Shown here one piece after another: positions 8,424 to 18,694 of a stretch of DNA of 64,000 nt. The DNA is from WHSW01 sp963705955 (lineage in GTDB: Bacteria; Actinomycetota; Thermoleophilia; Solirubrobacterales; 70-9). Numbering within the stretch: the stretch's first letter is position 1; each line of letters starts with the position of its first letter. The stretch lies in NCBI GenBank assembly GCA_963705955.1, contig CAVPLH010000010.1, positions 124,001-188,000 on the forward strand. The letters are read 5' to 3'. The notes below the pieces were generated by a model. That model was not told the DNA's origin, did not search any database, and was given only the letters and a program-made list of their open reading frames with translations. The translations under genes and the position numbers were made by a program.

Positions 8424-9458
8424 ATGCCCAGGCCGCTGATCGACCGCTACCGCGATCGCCTCCCGCTCGAGCCCGGCGACCCTGTGGTCACCCTCAACGA
8501 GGGTTCGACTCCGCTGATCGAGGCGCCGGCGATCTCCGAGCTGGTCGGCGCCAGGGTGCTGCTCAAGTTCGAAGGCGTGAACCCGACCGGGAGCTTCAAG
8601 GACCGCGGCATGACCGTCGCCGTGTCGCGCGCCAAGGGCGCCGGGGCGGAGGCCGTGATCTGCGCCTCGACCGGCAACACCGCGGCCAGCGCCGCGGCCT
8701 ACGCGGCGCGTGCCGGGATGCGCGGCGTCGTGATCGTCCCGGAGGGCAGGATCGCGATCGGCAAGCTGGCCCAGGCGCTGATGCACGGCGCCCGCGTGAT
8801 CGCGCTGCGCGGCAACTTCGACCAGGCGCTCGAGATCGTCCGCCGACTTGCCGACGCGCACCCGGTCGAGCTCGTCAACTCGATCAACCCGTACCGGATC
8901 GAGGGCCAGAAGACCGCGGCCTTCGAGGTCGTCGAGGAGCTCGGCGACCCTCCCGACGCGCTCGCGATCCCGGTCGGCAACGCCGGCAACGTGACCGCGT
9001 GGTGGCGGGGATTCACGGAGCTCGACGTCGCGCCGCTGCTCTACGGCTTTCAGGCCGAGGGCGCCGCACCGCTGGTCCGCGGGGCACCGGTCGCCGACCC
9101 CGAGACGGTCGCCTCCGCGATCCGGATCGGCAACCCGGCGCGCTGGGAGGAGGCGATGGCCGCATTCACTTCGTCGCGCGGACGGGTCGAGGCGGTCTCC
9201 GACGAGCAGATCCTCGACGCGTACCGGTTGCTCGCAACCCGCGAAGGGATCTTCTGCGAGCCCGCTTCGGCCGCCGCGGTCGCCGGCATCCTGGCCCACG
9301 GGTTGCCGGCGCCCGAGAGCCGGGAGCAGCCGGCGACCGTGGTCTGCGTGCTCACCGGTCACGGGCTCAAGGATCCCGATACCGCGCTTCAGCAGGCGCC
9401 CGCCGTGATCGGCTGCGAGCCCGATCTGGCCGAGGTCGAGCGCGCCGTGCTCGACTGA
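8424..9458 (+). CDS. thrC: Threonine synthase
   Basis: PLP enzyme converting O-phosphohomoserine to threonine, 344 residues, fold type II. Lys59 in PTGSFKDRGMT is the cofactor lysine. STGNTAASAAAYAARAG forms the phosphate and substrate loop, and PVGNAGN is the PLP phosphate-binding glycine loop. Length matches the short bacterial/actinobacterial class. It is eleven bases after the GNAT gene. thrB (homoserine kinase), which often follows thrC, is not here; the next gene is comF-like. Confidence 0.95.
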   Translation: MPRPLIDRYRDRLPLEPGDPVVTLNEGSTPLIEAPAISELVGARVLLKFEGVNPTGSFKDRGMTVAVSRAKGAGAEAVICASTGNTAASAAAYAARAGMRGVVIVPEGRIAIGKLAQALMHGARVIALRGNFDQALEIVRRLADAHPVELVNSINPYRIEGQKTAAFEVVEELGDPPDALAIPVGNAGNVTAWWRGFTELDVAPLLYGFQAEGAAPLVRGAPVADPETVASAIRIGNPARWEEAMAAFTSSRGRVEAVSDEQILDAYRLLATREGIFCEPASAAAVAGILAHGLPAPESREQPATVVCVLTGHGLKDPDTALQQAPAVIGCEPDLAEVERAVLD

Positions 9459-9558
9459 AGCCGCGCGGTAGCGGCGGCGCGTCGGCGGTCGGCGATTCGG
9501 CACGGCTTCGCAATCCCCAGCGCGCCATCCGCGCGCGCTCGGCCGCGAGCCTGCGGCG

Positions 9559-10200
9559 ATGGACCCGGTGGCAGTGCTCGTCGCGATGCTCGCCCCCCCG
9601 CGGTGCGGCGCCTGCGACGATCCGTGCGCCGCCCAGTCGGCGCTCTGCGAGGCGTGTGAATCGGCGCTTCAGGCGGCCGGCGGCGGCCGAGCCCCGGTTG
9701 CGGGTGTCGGCGAGGTGGTCTGGGCGGCCCCGTACTCGGCCGTCGCGCGCGATCTCGTCACCGAGCTCAAGTTCGGCGTTCGCCTCCGGCTCGCCGACGT
9801 CGCCGCCGGCGCCTTGGCCGCGGCGCTCGGCGCCGATCTCGTCCGGCGGCCGATCGTGCCCGTGCCGGCAGCACCCGCGCGCCGACGGGCGCGCGGGTTC
9901 GACCCGGCCGAGGAGATCGCCCGGGCGCTGGCCGCGCGCACCGGAACCGAGATCCGACTTTGTCTGGCGCGCGCCGACGGCCCGCGCCAGGTCGGCCGCC
10001 GCCGCGCGGAGCGAATCGCGAGCCCCCCGCGGGTCCGCGTCACGGCGGAGCCACCGCGCCGACCGCTGCTCGTCGACGACGTGCTGACCACCGGATCGAC
10101 CCTGCGCGCCTGCGCCGCGGCGCTGATCGGGGCCGGGTCGGAGACGGTCGGCGCGGCGGTGTTCGCGAGAGCGCTTGGCGCCGGAGCCCGGTGCGCGTAG
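9559..10200 (+). CDS. ComF family phosphoribosyltransferase-like protein
   Basis: 213 residues. The N-terminal zinc motif CGACDDPC...CEAC lies at residues 15-33. The middle has VPVPAAPARRRARGFDPAEEIARAL, close to the family motif with RxRGF. The PRPP-binding loop LLVDDVLTTGSTL is at residues 170-182. Members take part in DNA uptake in competent bacteria, but the biochemical role of most is unknown. No other competence gene is in the window. It is followed by hpf 36 bp later and may share a transcript with it. Confidence 0.9.
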   Translation: MDPVAVLVAMLAPPRCGACDDPCAAQSALCEACESALQAAGGGRAPVAGVGEVVWAAPYSAVARDLVTELKFGVRLRLADVAAGALAAALGADLVRRPIVPVPAAPARRRARGFDPAEEIARALAARTGTEIRLCLARADGPRQVGRRRAERIASPPRVRVTAEPPRRPLLVDDVLTTGSTLRACAAALIGAGSETVGAAVFARALGAGARCA

Positions 10201-10236
10201 CATTGAGTCGGCGCCATACGACGGAAGGAGACGACC

Positions 10237-10581
10237 GTGCGAATCGAGGTCCGAGGCCGCAACATCGAGGTCACAGACGAGCTTCGCGAGCACGTCGCAA
10301 AGCGGTTCGCTCGGATCGGCCGTCAGGTATCGGAGCTCGCGTCGCTGGAGGTCGAGTTACGTCAGGAGCGCAACCCCTCGATCACCGACCGCTACGTCGC
10401 CGAGGCGAACCTCTTCCTCAAGGGAGTCACCCTGCACGCGAGCGAGGCCTCGCCGGAGATGCTGCACGCGATCCACGACCTGGCCGAGGATCTGCGGCGT
10501 CAGGTGAAGCGCCACCGCGAGAAGCGTCGCCGCCGTGCCGACACGCGCCGTTTCTCGGGCCTGCGCCGGCATACGGCATAG
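10237..10581 (+). CDS. hpf: Ribosome hibernation promoting factor, short form
   Basis: 114 residues with the S30AE/RaiA fold: IEVRGRNIEVTDELREHVAKRFARI, the strand SLEVELRQER, and helix MLHAIHDLAEDLRRQVKRHREK. It binds the 30S decoding region in stationary phase. The GTG start has GGAAGGAG seven bases upstream. The protein stops after a basic tail and lacks the C-terminal dimerisation domain of the long HPF common in actinobacteria. It precedes secA, a common arrangement. Confidence 0.92.
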   Translation: MRIEVRGRNIEVTDELREHVAKRFARIGRQVSELASLEVELRQERNPSITDRYVAEANLFLKGVTLHASEASPEMLHAIHDLAEDLRRQVKRHREKRRRRADTRRFSGLRRHTA

Positions 10582-10710
10582 GCGGAGCCCGGAGCTCGCC
10601 AGGCCCCTCGGGCGGGGCGGCCGGGAACGCTCGAAGCGATCGATCGGGGGCTGCGACGACCCGGCGAAGGCCCGCGGGCGCGGTCTCGGATAGCGCTACC
10701 CTGAACGTTG

Positions 10711-13553
10711 ATGGCACGGGGAATCATCGACAAGGCGCTGCGTCTCGGTGAAGGGCGCAAGCTGAAGGAATACGAGCGTCGGGTGGAGCAGATCACCCGC
10801 TTCGAGCCCGAGCTCGAGCTGCTCGACGAGACGGAGATCCGCAGCGCGCCGACGAGCTTCGCGAGCGTGCCCGCGAGGACGATGAGCCGCTCGACGACCT
10901 GCTCCCGGAGGCCTTCGCGCTCGTTCGCGAGGCCGGCAAGCGCACGCTCGGCCAGCGCCACTACGACGTCCAGCTGGTCGGCGGCATGGTGCTCGACTCG
11001 GGCGCGATCGCTGAGATGCGCACCGGCGAGGGCAAGACCCTGACCGCGACGCTGGCGGTCTTCCTCAACACGCTCGCCGGCGATGGCGTCCACGTCGTCA
11101 CCGTCAACGACTACCTCGCCCGCCGCGACGCCCTCTGGATGAAGCCGATCTACGACATGCTCGGCGTCTCGGTCGGGGTCATCCAGTCGGAGATGGACCC
11201 GGCCCAGCGGCGCCAGATGTACGGCGCCGACGTCACCTACGGGACCAACTCGGAGTTCGGGTTCGACTACCTGCGCGACAACATGGCGAGCTCGCTCGAG
11301 GAGTGCGTGCAGCGCGAGTACACGTTCGCGATCGTCGACGAGGTCGACAACATCCTGATCGACGAGGCGCGGACGCCGCTGATCATCTCCGGGCGCCCCG
11401 AGCAGGCGGCAGACACCTACTACACGTTCGCCCGCCTCGCGAAGCAGATGGTCGGCGTCGAGATGAAGCCGAAGCTGAAGTCGCTCGGCGAGTCGCGCGA
11501 CACCTCCGAGGCGAGCCACGACTACGAGTACGACGAGAAGCACAAGACCGTCGCCCCGACCGAGGGCGGCGTCTCGAAGGCCGAGGCGTTCCTCGGCGTC
11601 GACAACCTCTACGTGTCCGAGCACGGGACGCTGGTCAACCACCTGATCCAGTCCCTGAAGGCGGAGTCGCTGTTCAAGCGCGACACCGACTACGCGGTGA
11701 TCGACGGCGAGGTGAAGATCATCGACGAGTTCACCGGGAGGATCCTCGAGGGGCGGCGCTGGTCCGACGGCCTGCACCAGGCGGTCGAGGCGAAGGAGGG
11801 CGTCGCGATCCGCGAGGAGAACCAGACGCTGGCCACGATCACGCTTCAGAACTACTTCCGGCTCTACGAGAAGCTCTCCGGGATGACCGGCACGGCGCTC
11901 ACCGAGGCGACCGAGTTCATGAAGATCTACGAGGTCGCGGTGGTCGAGATCGACACGCACCGGCCGATGATCCGCGCCGACCACAACGACCAGATCTACA
12001 AGACGAAGGGCGGCAAGTGGGCGGCGGTCGTCAACGAGATCAAGGAGCGCCACGAGAAGGGCCAGCCGGTGCTCGTCGGCACGATCTCGGTCGAGATCTC
12101 CGAGATGCTCTCGGACGAGCTGAACCGGGCCGGGATCGAGCACTCGGTGCTCAACGCGAAGCCCGAGTACGCGCAGCGTGAGGGCGAGACCGTCGCCCAG
12201 GCGGGTCGCCTCGGTGCGGTCACGATCGCGACCAACATGGCCGGTCGCGGCGTCGACATCAAGCTCGGCGGAGACCCGGAGATGCTGGCCGAAGGCGAGC
12301 TGCGAAAGCTCGGCATCACCCCCGACAGCGAGAGCTGGGAGTCCGAGCTCGCGGAGATGAAGGAGCGGTTCAAGGAGCAGTGCGACGCCGCCGGCGAGAA
12401 GGTGATCGAGCTCGGAGGCCTGTTCATCTGCGGCACCGAGCGCCACGAGTCGCGGCGGATCGACAACCAGCTTCGGGGCCGCTCCGGGCGCCAGGGAGAC
12501 CCGGGCGAATCACGCTTCTTCCTCTCCGCCGAGGACGACCTGATCCGGCTCTTCGCCGGGGAGCGGATCTACAAGATCCTCGACCGCCTCGGGCCGGTCG
12601 ACGAGGACGGGGCCGAATACCCGCTCGAGGCGAAGATGCTGACGCGGACGATCGAGAACGCGCAGAAGAAGGTCGAACAGCAGAACTTCCTGATCCGCAA
12701 GCGCGTGCTCGAGTACGACGACGTGATGAACGAGCAGCGCCGGGTGGTCTACAAGTACCGGCGCGAGATCCTCGAGGGCCGCGACATGTCCGACGTCGCG
12801 CACGACGAGCTCGAGGAGGTGATCGAGCGGCTGGTCGAGACGTACACGCCCGGCGAGGTGTTCGAGGACTGGGATCTCGCCGGGCTCGAGGGCCACGCGC
12901 GCGGTCTCTGGCCGCTCCGCGTCTCGGTCGGCGAGCTCGAGCCGCAGACATCCAACCGCGAGCAGATCACCGAGCGCCTGACCAAGGACGCGCTCGAGGC
13001 GTACGACCGCCGTGAGGAGGAGTTCGGCGAGGAGCTGATGCGGTACCTCGAGCGCCAGATCCTGCTTCAGATCATCGACAACCGCTGGCGCGAGCACCTC
13101 TATGAGATGGACTACCTCCGTGAGGGCATCCACCTCCGCGGCTTCGCCCAGATCGACCCCCTCGTCGCCTACAAGAACGAGGGCTTCAAGATGTTCGAGG
13201 AGCTGATGGCCTCGATCTGGGAGGAGTACGTCCGGGTCATCTTCCACGTCGAGGTCAACATCGAGCCGGCGCAGGCCGAGGAGATGTTCGAGGCCGAGGA
13301 GCAGGCGCGCCAGCCGCGTCAGGTCCAGTACGCGGGCGGAGGCGGGACCCAGCAGCCCTCGGCGATCGGCGAGGCGCGCGACGCCGCGGGCGCTCCGGCC
13401 GCCGGCGCCGCGGCGGTCGCCGGGGCCGCGAACGGCGGCGGCGAAGCGGTCAACCCGCAGACGGTGGTGAAGACCGAGCAGGAGAAGATCGGGCGCAACG
13501 ACCCCTGCTGGTGCGGTTCGGGCAAGAAGTACAAGAAGTGCCACGGGGCGTGA
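10711..13553 (+). CDS. secA: Preprotein translocase ATPase SecA, with apparent frameshift
   Basis: Motor of Sec export. ATG 10711 starts the typical MARGIIDKALRLGEGRK. The frame breaks at about 10843-10850, near codons for EIRSA, and resumes one base off at DELRERAREDDEPLDDLLPEAF. One added base gives 947 residues, normal for the family. Walker A is MRTGEGKT; the DEAD-type motif is VDEVDNILIDEARTPLIISG. QGDPGESRF follows. The extreme C-terminus KIGRNDPCWCGSGKKYKKCHG is the zinc and SecB/ribosome-contact motif. secA is essential and the rest is intact, so a sequencing error is likelier than inactivation. The stop overlaps the next GTG. Confidence 0.95.
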
Positions 13554-13939
13554 CGGGCGGCGCCAACGCCGCGATCGTCCGCCGCCTGTTCGACGCTCTT
13601 CACGCCCAGGATCTCGACGCGCTCACCGAGCTGCTCGACCCGGCGGTCGTCGTCACATCCCTGAAGGGCACGTTCCATGGCCCCGCCGAGGTCCGGCGCT
13701 GGGCGACGAAGAGCGACGATGGGCACCTCTACTCGCAGGTGCACGTCGACGAGGTCGACGAGTTCGGCGACTACGTGGCCGTCGGTGCACGCCGCCAGTG
13801 GCGCTGGCGCGAGACCGACGAGGTCGGCGACGAGGCGCCGTTCGGCTCGCTGTTCCGGGTCTGCGACGGCCGCGTCGTCGACTGGCGCCAGCACTACGAC
13901 TCGATCATCGACGCGATCGACGCGATCCCGGCCCAATAA
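13550..13939 (+). CDS. SnoaL-like/NTF2-fold protein
   Basis: 129 residues of the NTF2-like alpha+beta barrel. The start of the fold is AIVRRLFDALHAQDLDALTELLDPAVVVTS, followed by TFHGPAEVRRWA and the strand pairs YVAVGARRQWRW and LFRVCDGRVVDWRQHYD. These are typical of SnoaL-like proteins, which include small-molecule cyclases and many of unknown role. GTG 13550 overlaps the secA stop as GTGA, so it is probably cotranslated with secA; an upstream in-frame GTG (13511) would overlap secA further. Function is unknown. Confidence 0.75.
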   Translation: MTGGANAAIVRRLFDALHAQDLDALTELLDPAVVVTSLKGTFHGPAEVRRWATKSDDGHLYSQVHVDEVDEFGDYVAVGARRQWRWRETDEVGDEAPFGSLFRVCDGRVVDWRQHYDSIIDAIDAIPAQ

Positions 13940-13948
13940 CCTGTGGCG

Positions 13949-15057
<1,109 letters not shown>

Positions 15058-15146
15058 GGCCCCCGGCGCCGCCCCGACGCCCCGCCGCCGCCGATCCAAC
15101 CACCCCCGATACCGGTGCGATCCACGCCCCCCGATACCGTTGGCGG

Positions 15147-16307
15147 ATGGTCAGCGTTGCCGTCGGCGTCTCGGACGAGCCCGACCACGTCGCGGCGTTC
15201 GAGGCCGCGGCGTCGGAGGCTGCCGCCGGCCTCGAGGGTGAGTGCGATCTGGCCCTCGTGTTCGCCGCCGCGCCGCATCTGTCCGAAGCCGATTCGCTGC
15301 TCGCCGTCGTTCACGACCGGCTCGCCCCACGATCGCTGATCGGCTGTGGGGCCGGCGGGGTGGTCGGCGCCGGGCGCGAGATCGAGCACGGGCCGGGCGC
15401 GGTCGTCTGGGCGCTGGCGGCTCCGGCGGCGAGCATCGGCACCCATCATCTCGAGCTCGAGCCGGTCCAGGGCGGAGTTCGGATCTCGGGCGTGCCGGAG
15501 GAGGAGGGCCCGGGTGACGCGCTGATCGTGCTCGCCGACCCGAGCACGTTCGCGGTCGAGGCGCTGCTCGAGTGGATCAACTCGGAGTGGCCGGGGACGC
15601 CGGTGCTCGGAGGCCTGGCAAGCGCCGCGAGCCCACAGTCGGCGTCGCTGTTCCGGGACCGGGAGCTGGTCGGTGCCGGGGCCGTCGCGGCCCGGGTCGA
15701 GGGGCTCGGATTGCTCCCGTGCGTCTCGCAGGGCGCGACGCCGATCGGCCCCGAGATGACGATCACCTCGGCGACCGCGAACGTGATCGAGGAGCTCGCC
15801 TCGCGGCCCGCGATCGAGCGTCTTCGCGAGGCGATCGCCGAGCTCGACGATCGCGAGCAGGCCCTGGCCGCGCAGGGCCTGATGCTCGGGGTCGTGATCG
15901 ACGAGAACCAACCCTCCTACGAGCGCGGCGACTTCCTCGTCCGGCCGATCCTCGGGCTCGACCCCGAGGCGGGGACGCTCGCGCTCGGCGACCGGGTTCG
16001 GATCGGTCAGACGGTCCGCATGCACGTTCGCGACGGAGCGACCGCGGACGAGGATCTGCGCGAGGCGCTGCGGGCGCAGTCGCTCGCACTCGGGACCGAG
16101 GGCGCCGCCGGGGCGCTGTTGTTCACCTGCAACGGGCGCGGCTCGCACATGTTCGAGGTGCCCGACCACGACGCCTCGGTGCTCGAGGACGCGCTCGGGG
16201 CACCCGCAGGCGGTTTCTTCTGCGCCGGCGAGATCGGCCCGGTCGGGGGCCGCAACTTCCTCCACGGCTTCACCGCGACGATCGCCGTCTTCCCGCGCGG
16301 CGGGTGA
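15147..16307 (+). CDS. FIST domain protein
   Basis: 386 residues with FIST N- and C-terminal sensory domains: SVAVGVSDEPDHVAAFEAAASEA and LALVFAAAPHLSEADSLLAVVHD at the start, IGCGAGGVVGAGREIE in the middle, and the C-terminal part ending CNGRGSHMFEVPDHDASVLEDALGAPAGGFFCAGEIGPVGGRNFLHGFTATIAVF. FIST domains are thought to bind small ligands, possibly amino acids, in signalling proteins; this one stands alone without an output domain. Its stop overlaps the nadC ATG as TGATG, so the two are coupled. Two 12-bp copies of CCCCCGATACCG, 25 bases apart, lie just upstream (15103 and 15128). Confidence 0.85.
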   Translation: MVSVAVGVSDEPDHVAAFEAAASEAAAGLEGECDLALVFAAAPHLSEADSLLAVVHDRLAPRSLIGCGAGGVVGAGREIEHGPGAVVWALAAPAASIGTHHLELEPVQGGVRISGVPEEEGPGDALIVLADPSTFAVEALLEWINSEWPGTPVLGGLASAASPQSASLFRDRELVGAGAVAARVEGLGLLPCVSQGATPIGPEMTITSATANVIEELASRPAIERLREAIAELDDREQALAAQGLMLGVVIDENQPSYERGDFLVRPILGLDPEAGTLALGDRVRIGQTVRMHVRDGATADEDLREALRAQSLALGTEGAAGALLFTCNGRGSHMFEVPDHDASVLEDALGAPAGGFFCAGEIGPVGGRNFLHGFTATIAVFPRGG

Positions 16308-17143
16308 TGGAGACGACCGCCGAGCTGGTCGCCCGGGCGCTGGCCGAGGATCTCGGGGCGGGCGACGTGACCACCGACGCGACGGTCCCGGCCGAGGCTC
16401 GGGCTCGGGCGCGGATCTCACAGAAGCAGCCGGGCGTGCTGTTCGGGCTCGAGCCCGCCGCCGAGGCGTTTCGCCAGACCGGCGCCGAGGACTTCGAGGC
16501 GTTGATCGGCGAGGGCAGCCGGCGCGACGACGTACCGGTCGAGGTGGCGGTCGTCTCGGGCCCCGCCCGGGCGCTTCTGGCGGCCGAGCGAACCGCCCTC
16601 AACCTGCTCTGCCACCTCTCCGGCGTGGCGACCCTGACCGCGCGGTTCGTCGACGCCGTGGGCGACAGCGACGCGGCGATCCTCGACACCCGCAAGACCA
16701 CGCCCGGCCTGCGGGCGCTCGAGAAGGCGGCGGTCGTCGCCGGCGGCGGCCGCAATCACCGCCGCGGACTCGATGACGCGATCCTGATCAAGGAGAACCA
16801 CATCGCCCTCGCGGGCGGTCTGGGCCCCGCGGTCGCGCTCGCTCGCGGCGCCCATCCCGAGCTCGAGGTGGAGGTCGAGTGCCGCAACGCGGAGGAGATC
16901 GCCGAGGCGCTCGGCGCCGGCGCCGACACGCTCCTGCTCGACAACATGGACGCCGCTGCGCTGCGCGCGGCGGTCGCCGCGCGAGACGCCGCCGGCAGCC
17001 CGGCGAAGCTCGAGGCTTCGGGCGGGATCACGCTCGCGAACGTCGCCGCGGTGGCGGCGACCGGGGTCGAGATGATCTCGGTCGGCGCCCTGACCCACTC
17101 GGCGCCGGCGCTCGACCTCAGCCTCCTGCTCGAGCCGGCGTGA
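16307..17143 (+). CDS. nadC: Nicotinate-nucleotide pyrophosphorylase (quinolinate phosphoribosyltransferase)
   Basis: Makes nicotinate mononucleotide from quinolinate and PRPP in de novo NAD synthesis. 278 residues. Motifs: ALAEDLGAGDVTTDATVP, AERTALNLLCHLSGVATLT, DTRKTTPGLRALEKAAVVAGGGRNHRRGL, ILIKENHI, and the barrel end LEASGGITLANVAAVAATGVEMISVGALTHSAPALDLSL. All the Arg/Lys/His residues that bind quinolinate appear kept. ATG overlaps the FIST stop. nadA lies 1.5 kb downstream, separated by a SnoaL-like gene and mutM; no nadB or aspartate dehydrogenase is seen. Confidence 0.95.
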   Translation: METTAELVARALAEDLGAGDVTTDATVPAEARARARISQKQPGVLFGLEPAAEAFRQTGAEDFEALIGEGSRRDDVPVEVAVVSGPARALLAAERTALNLLCHLSGVATLTARFVDAVGDSDAAILDTRKTTPGLRALEKAAVVAGGGRNHRRGLDDAILIKENHIALAGGLGPAVALARGAHPELEVEVECRNAEEIAEALGAGADTLLLDNMDAAALRAAVAARDAAGSPAKLEASGGITLANVAAVAATGVEMISVGALTHSAPALDLSLLLEPA

Positions 17144-17159
17144 GGGTAGGCTCGCGCCG

Positions 17160-17678
17160 ATGGGACCGACGAAGGCGGTGCGGGCGAAGCGCGAGGCGAT
17201 CGTGATCGAACACATGGAGTCCGAGAACCGGCATCGGTTCGACGTCACGATGGACACCTTCCACCACCCGCGCTACGAGTTGATCGCGACCGGCGATGTC
17301 TTCGACGGCGAACGCGAGGTCGCCGGATACTTCGACGAGACCCGGACCGCGTTCCCCGACCAGCGCAACCAGCTGATCGCACTCAACCATGCCGACGACG
17401 CTGTGATCGTCGAGGCGATGCTCTACGGCACCCACCTCGGCTCCTTCCGCGGGCTGCCGGCGACCGGGAGATCGTTCGAGATGCGCTTTCTGGCGATCTT
17501 CCTGTTCGAGGGTGAGGATCAGCTCGTCTGCGAGCGCGTCTACTTCGACTCCGCGACGATCCTGCGACAGCTCGGGATCGCCCACGATCCGCTCACCCTC
17601 AAGGGTCGCGTGGCGACGGTCGTCAACCATCCGGTGACCGTCGGCCAGGCGGTGGTCCGCGGGCTGCTCAAACGGTGA
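17160..17678 (+). CDS. SnoaL-like ester cyclase family protein
   Basis: 172 residues with an NTF2-like core: HRFDVTMDTFHHPRYEL, FDGEREVAGYFDETRTAFPDQRNQL, GTHLGSFRGLPATGRSFEMRFLAIFLFEGEDQLVCERVYFDSATILRQLG. The last segment is characteristic of SnoaL/ester-cyclase proteins that act on polyketides or are of unknown function in non-producers. A C-terminal extension of about 30 residues is not part of the core. It starts 16 bp after nadC and is convergent with mutM. Confidence 0.8.
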   Translation: MGPTKAVRAKREAIVIEHMESENRHRFDVTMDTFHHPRYELIATGDVFDGEREVAGYFDETRTAFPDQRNQLIALNHADDAVIVEAMLYGTHLGSFRGLPATGRSFEMRFLAIFLFEGEDQLVCERVYFDSATILRQLGIAHDPLTLKGRVATVVNHPVTVGQAVVRGLLKR

Positions 17679-17736
17679 GGCCGCCACGGTGGGGCGTGTC
17701 TCGCTGCCCCGACTCGACCTGAGGCGAGCCGCAGGA

Positions 17737-18597
17737 TTACTTCAGCAGCCGCGACAGGCGCCGGTCCTTGAGCACCCGTCCGCCGGTCTGACACTGCGGG
17801 CAGTAGTTCGTCTGGTGCTCGGCGAAGTAGACGGCTTCGATCGTCGTCCCGCAGCGCGGGCATGGCTCGCCCTCGCGCCTGTGGACCCGGAGCGGCATCG
17901 GCAGCTTGTCCGGGACCTGCGCGCCGACCACCTCCTCGTAGTGGTCGATCGCCGACCCGAGCACGCCGAGCCCTGCGTGCAGGGCATCGACCTCGTCGGG
18001 GCCGAGGTCCGATCCCTTCCGAAACGGCGCCAGCCTCGCCTCCCAGAGGATCTCGTCCACCCAGGAGCGGCCGATCCCGGCGATCGCCCGCTGGTCGCGG
18101 AGCAGCGGATGCAGGTGGCGCGGCTGGTCGACCGCGGCGGCGACGTCGTCTCGCCGCGGCGCCGGCCACGCCTCGGGACCGAGCGTCGCGACCATCTCGT
18201 CGGCGTCGACCCCGCCCTCGCGCAGCAGCTTCGCCCACGCCCGCTGCCTGGTCCCGAATTCCCGCAGCCGCAACTCGCGTCCGTCGCCGAGCCGGATCAG
18301 GATCCGCGAGCGGCGATCCTTGAGCGAGGCGCGCCTGTCGAAGACCTGCAGCCGTCCCGCCGACATCAGGTGGACCAGCAGGTCGAGCGGCTCCCCGTCC
18401 CCGGCCCCAAACTCGATCACCGGCATCTTGCCGACCCGGCGGACGCCGGAGATCGTCCTGCGGTCGAGCACCGACAGCGGCGGGCTGACGGTCTTCAGCG
18501 CGACCATTCCCGGCGCCAGCGTCGACTCGACCTCGGCGCCCGCGAGCGCGGCGCCGAGCCGGCGCGCGGTGATCTCGACCTCGGGCAATTCAGGCAC
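17737..18597 (-). CDS. mutM: Formamidopyrimidine-DNA glycosylase/endonuclease VIII family
   Basis: Base-excision repair of oxidised bases. 286 residues. The N-terminus PELPEV provides catalytic Pro2 and Glu3 after Met removal. VGKMPVIEF gives the expected lysine of the strand pair, and LVHLMSAGRL matches the LLxHLGMSG-like segment. A helix-two-turn-helix (AGIGRSWVDEILWEARLAPF) is followed by a C-terminal zinc finger: CPRCGT...YCPQCQTGG. The motif IAGIGRSWVDEIL in place of GxGNxYxxEIL, and the substituted void-filling loop, make an Nei-like substrate range possible. Confidence 0.88.
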   Translation of the reverse strand: MPELPEVEITARRLGAALAGAEVESTLAPGMVALKTVSPPLSVLDRRTISGVRRVGKMPVIEFGAGDGEPLDLLVHLMSAGRLQVFDRRASLKDRRSRILIRLGDGRELRLREFGTRQRAWAKLLREGGVDADEMVATLGPEAWPAPRRDDVAAAVDQPRHLHPLLRDQRAIAGIGRSWVDEILWEARLAPFRKGSDLGPDEVDALHAGLGVLGSAIDHYEEVVGAQVPDKLPMPLRVHRREGEPCPRCGTTIEAVYFAEHQTNYCPQCQTGGRVLKDRRLSRLLK

Positions 18598-18601
18598 GAC
18601 T

Positions 18602-18615
18602 CCCAGTAAACTGGG
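18602..18615. promoter_or_regulatory. Inverted repeat between mutM and nadA
   Basis: CCCAGT-AA-ACTGGG, perfect 6-bp arms, five bases before the mutM start codon and about 80 bases before nadA, in a divergent promoter region. Possible operator; regulator unknown. Confidence 0.35.
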
Positions 18616-18694
18616 TCGCAGTTCATTCGCTCTGTTTGAGGCCGGTCACGGGACCGGCACGGCCAGGCGAACATACGACGGAAGAAGGACGAGC

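Noticed and set aside
10694..10703. Decamer CGCTACCCTG upstream of secA and again at 50965 upstream of ftsE
   Set aside because: TACCCT could be a -10 element in both, but no -35 element is in register in either case, and two copies of a decamer in GC-rich DNA are weak evidence.
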